DNA of 64,000 bases from Iningainema tapete BLCC-T55. Its GTDB lineage: Bacteria; Cyanobacteriota; Cyanobacteriia; Cyanobacteriales; Nostocaceae. Position numbers and translations under genes: made by a program. Numbering within the stretch: position 1 is the first letter of the stretch; every line of letters begins with the position of its first letter. Below are positions 63,457 through 64,000 of this stretch, in pieces. The notes under the pieces are model-generated. The model was not told the origin of the DNA, did no database searches, and worked only from the letters and a program-made list of their open reading frames with translations. Location: contig NZ_JACXAE010000063.1 of assembly GCF_014698965.1 (NCBI RefSeq), positions 1 to 64,000 on the forward strand. The letters run 5' to 3'.

Positions 63457-63779
63457 CCCAGTATCGGAAAATTGTGCAACAGATGCTTCTGGAGTATGGC
63501 AAGCAGAAGCTAGCTTATGGGGATATTGAGGTTGAGACGATTTTTGATCCGGAGCGCGATCATTATCAAATCATGCATGTGGGCTGGGATCGGCAGGATT
63601 GGGTACATAGCTGTGTCATCCACATTGATATCAAAGGTGGAAAGATTTGGCTTCAGTGGAATGGCACAGAGGATGATATTGCAGCGGATTTAGTTGCAGC
63701 CGGGGTTCCTAAGGAGGATATTGTGCTGGGATTTCAGTCGCCGTTTATGCGAAAGTTTACGGAATATGCGGTGGGTTAG
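63444..63779 (+). CDS. xisI: XisI-family protein
   Basis: A 111-residue XisI protein, the constant partner of XisH. Typical features are the N-terminal helix LAQYRKIVQQMLLEYG, DPERDHYQIMHVGWD, the central strands HSCVIHIDIKGGKIWLQWNGTEDDIA and the C-terminal VPKEDIVLGFQSPFMRKFTEYAVG. It has no membrane segment. The 13-base overlap with xisH ensures linked synthesis. The pair lies next to decayed DNA and repeats, in keeping with frequent transfer of xisHI modules. Confidence 0.92.
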   Translation: MEKLAQYRKIVQQMLLEYGKQKLAYGDIEVETIFDPERDHYQIMHVGWDRQDWVHSCVIHIDIKGGKIWLQWNGTEDDIAADLVAAGVPKEDIVLGFQSPFMRKFTEYAVG

Positions 63780-63814
63780 GGTTATGTTATAAAGCGATCG
63801 CGCATTTCCTAGCT

Positions 63815-63840
63815 CCCCGACTTCGTAAAAGTTGTCGGGG
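63815..63840. terminator. CCCCGAC hairpin after xisI
   Basis: CCCCGAC (63815-63821) and GTCGGGG (63834-63840) with an AT-rich 12-base loop, lying between the convergent xisI and glycosyltransferase genes. It belongs to the same family as the perfect hairpin at 44784. A HIP1 octamer (GCGATCGC) stands just upstream, near 63794. Confidence 0.6.
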
Positions 63841-63849
63841 ATCTGTGGT

Positions 63850-64000
63850 TTAATTAACAAGTTGTTTGTAAAACTCTAATTGCTGCTTTGCTAAAGCTTT
63901 ATTTGTATATTGAGCCATTGCTTTGTGATAACCCATTTCACCTAAATTATCAGCTAATTGAGGATTTTCCATTAATTGAACTAGGCAATTAGCAAGTGAA
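63850..64000 (-). CDS. Glycosyltransferase C-terminus (partial, runs off the window)
   Basis: The last 50 codons of a gene that continues beyond the window. The visible part (LVQLMENPQLADNLGEMGYHKAMAQYT, then a Lys/Gln-rich helix ending LEFYKQLVN) matches the C-terminal helices of GT4-type glycosyltransferases (usual pattern L..L..NP.L...MG..G). Only a domain end is present, so acceptor and role are open. Confidence 0.6.
   Translation of the reverse strand, partial: SLANCLVQLMENPQLADNLGEMGYHKAMAQYTNKALAKQQLEFYKQLVN

Noticed and set aside
1-64000. tRNA, rRNA, CRISPR arrays or intact insertion sequences
   Set aside because: I saw no cloverleaf-like T-loop strings, rRNA segments, regularly spaced repeats or transposase genes. 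A dedicated scan (tRNAscan-SE, Rfam, ISfinder) would be decisive, and I could not run one.

Overview
The window is a piece of a filamentous, probably heterocyst-forming (Nostocales-type) cyanobacterial genome. The evidence is scattered HIP1 octamers (GCGATCGC, for example near 9810, 10790 and 27205), heptanucleotide tandem repeats of the (C/T)(C/T)AAAAT type, families typical of cyanobacteria (CAAD-tagged valyl-tRNA synthetase, XisH/XisI, CHAT plus AAA-like proteins, a GUN4 domain, SLH-fasciclin proteins, DUF3611), and several dispersed hairpin repeats. No rRNA, tRNA, CRISPR array or intact insertion sequence was seen.

Region 1 (1-33 kb) reads as an envelope and osmotic-stress island. It holds a periplasmic HtrA-type protease, an orphan PstS, two PRC-barrel proteins, a TamB-like protein, DUF1206 and DUF3611 membrane proteins, an AI-2E-type permease, three MscS channels, DUF2254, a voltage-sensor ion channel, DUF389, three SLH-domain surface proteins (two with fasciclin domains), a hybrid histidine kinase, a CheY-like regulator and an OmpR-type multi-domain regulator. 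Eight transcription units or gene remnants here are preceded by the same roughly 34-bp element. Its core is two direct repeats of TTCCAC whose starts are exactly 11 bp apart, always pointing towards the gene. I read this as the operator or promoter of one regulon.

Region 2 (33-38 kb) continues the theme with a small stress-type protein, a second DUF389 protein, a tandem universal stress protein and a CPA1 Na+/H+ antiporter. Region 3 (38-57.6 kb) is mostly housekeeping: UPF0182, RecN, an ABC1/UbiB kinase, ValS with a membrane-anchoring CAAD insert, an AmpG-like transporter followed by a GlcNAc-type kinase, cysteine synthase, a Uma2 nuclease, an alpha/beta hydrolase, a 1-Cys peroxiredoxin and a glycosyltransferase. 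Two oddities sit in it: a GxxExxY gene bracketed by a 54-bp inverted repeat, and a di-heme peroxidase gene that has lost its 5' third.

Region 4 (57.6-64 kb) is accessory. Its centre is a tightly coupled gene pair: a CHAT protease fused to an AAA-like NTPase, then a membrane-anchored AAA-like NTPase ending in TPR-like repeats and a GUN4 tetrapyrrole-binding domain. This pair is the best candidate here for an undescribed signalling or cell-suicide system. It is followed by decayed genes, hairpin repeats and an overlapping xisH-xisI pair, and the window ends inside a glycosyltransferase gene.

Gene decay is visible at an M48 metallopeptidase cut just before its zinc motif, a PRC-barrel remnant beside it, the peroxidase, and a gene with an in-frame stop and a frameshift near 62.6 kb. 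Short repeats have entered several coding sequences in frame (histidine kinase, OmpR regulator, glycosyltransferase) or supply gene ends (AmpG-like transporter, cysteine synthase).
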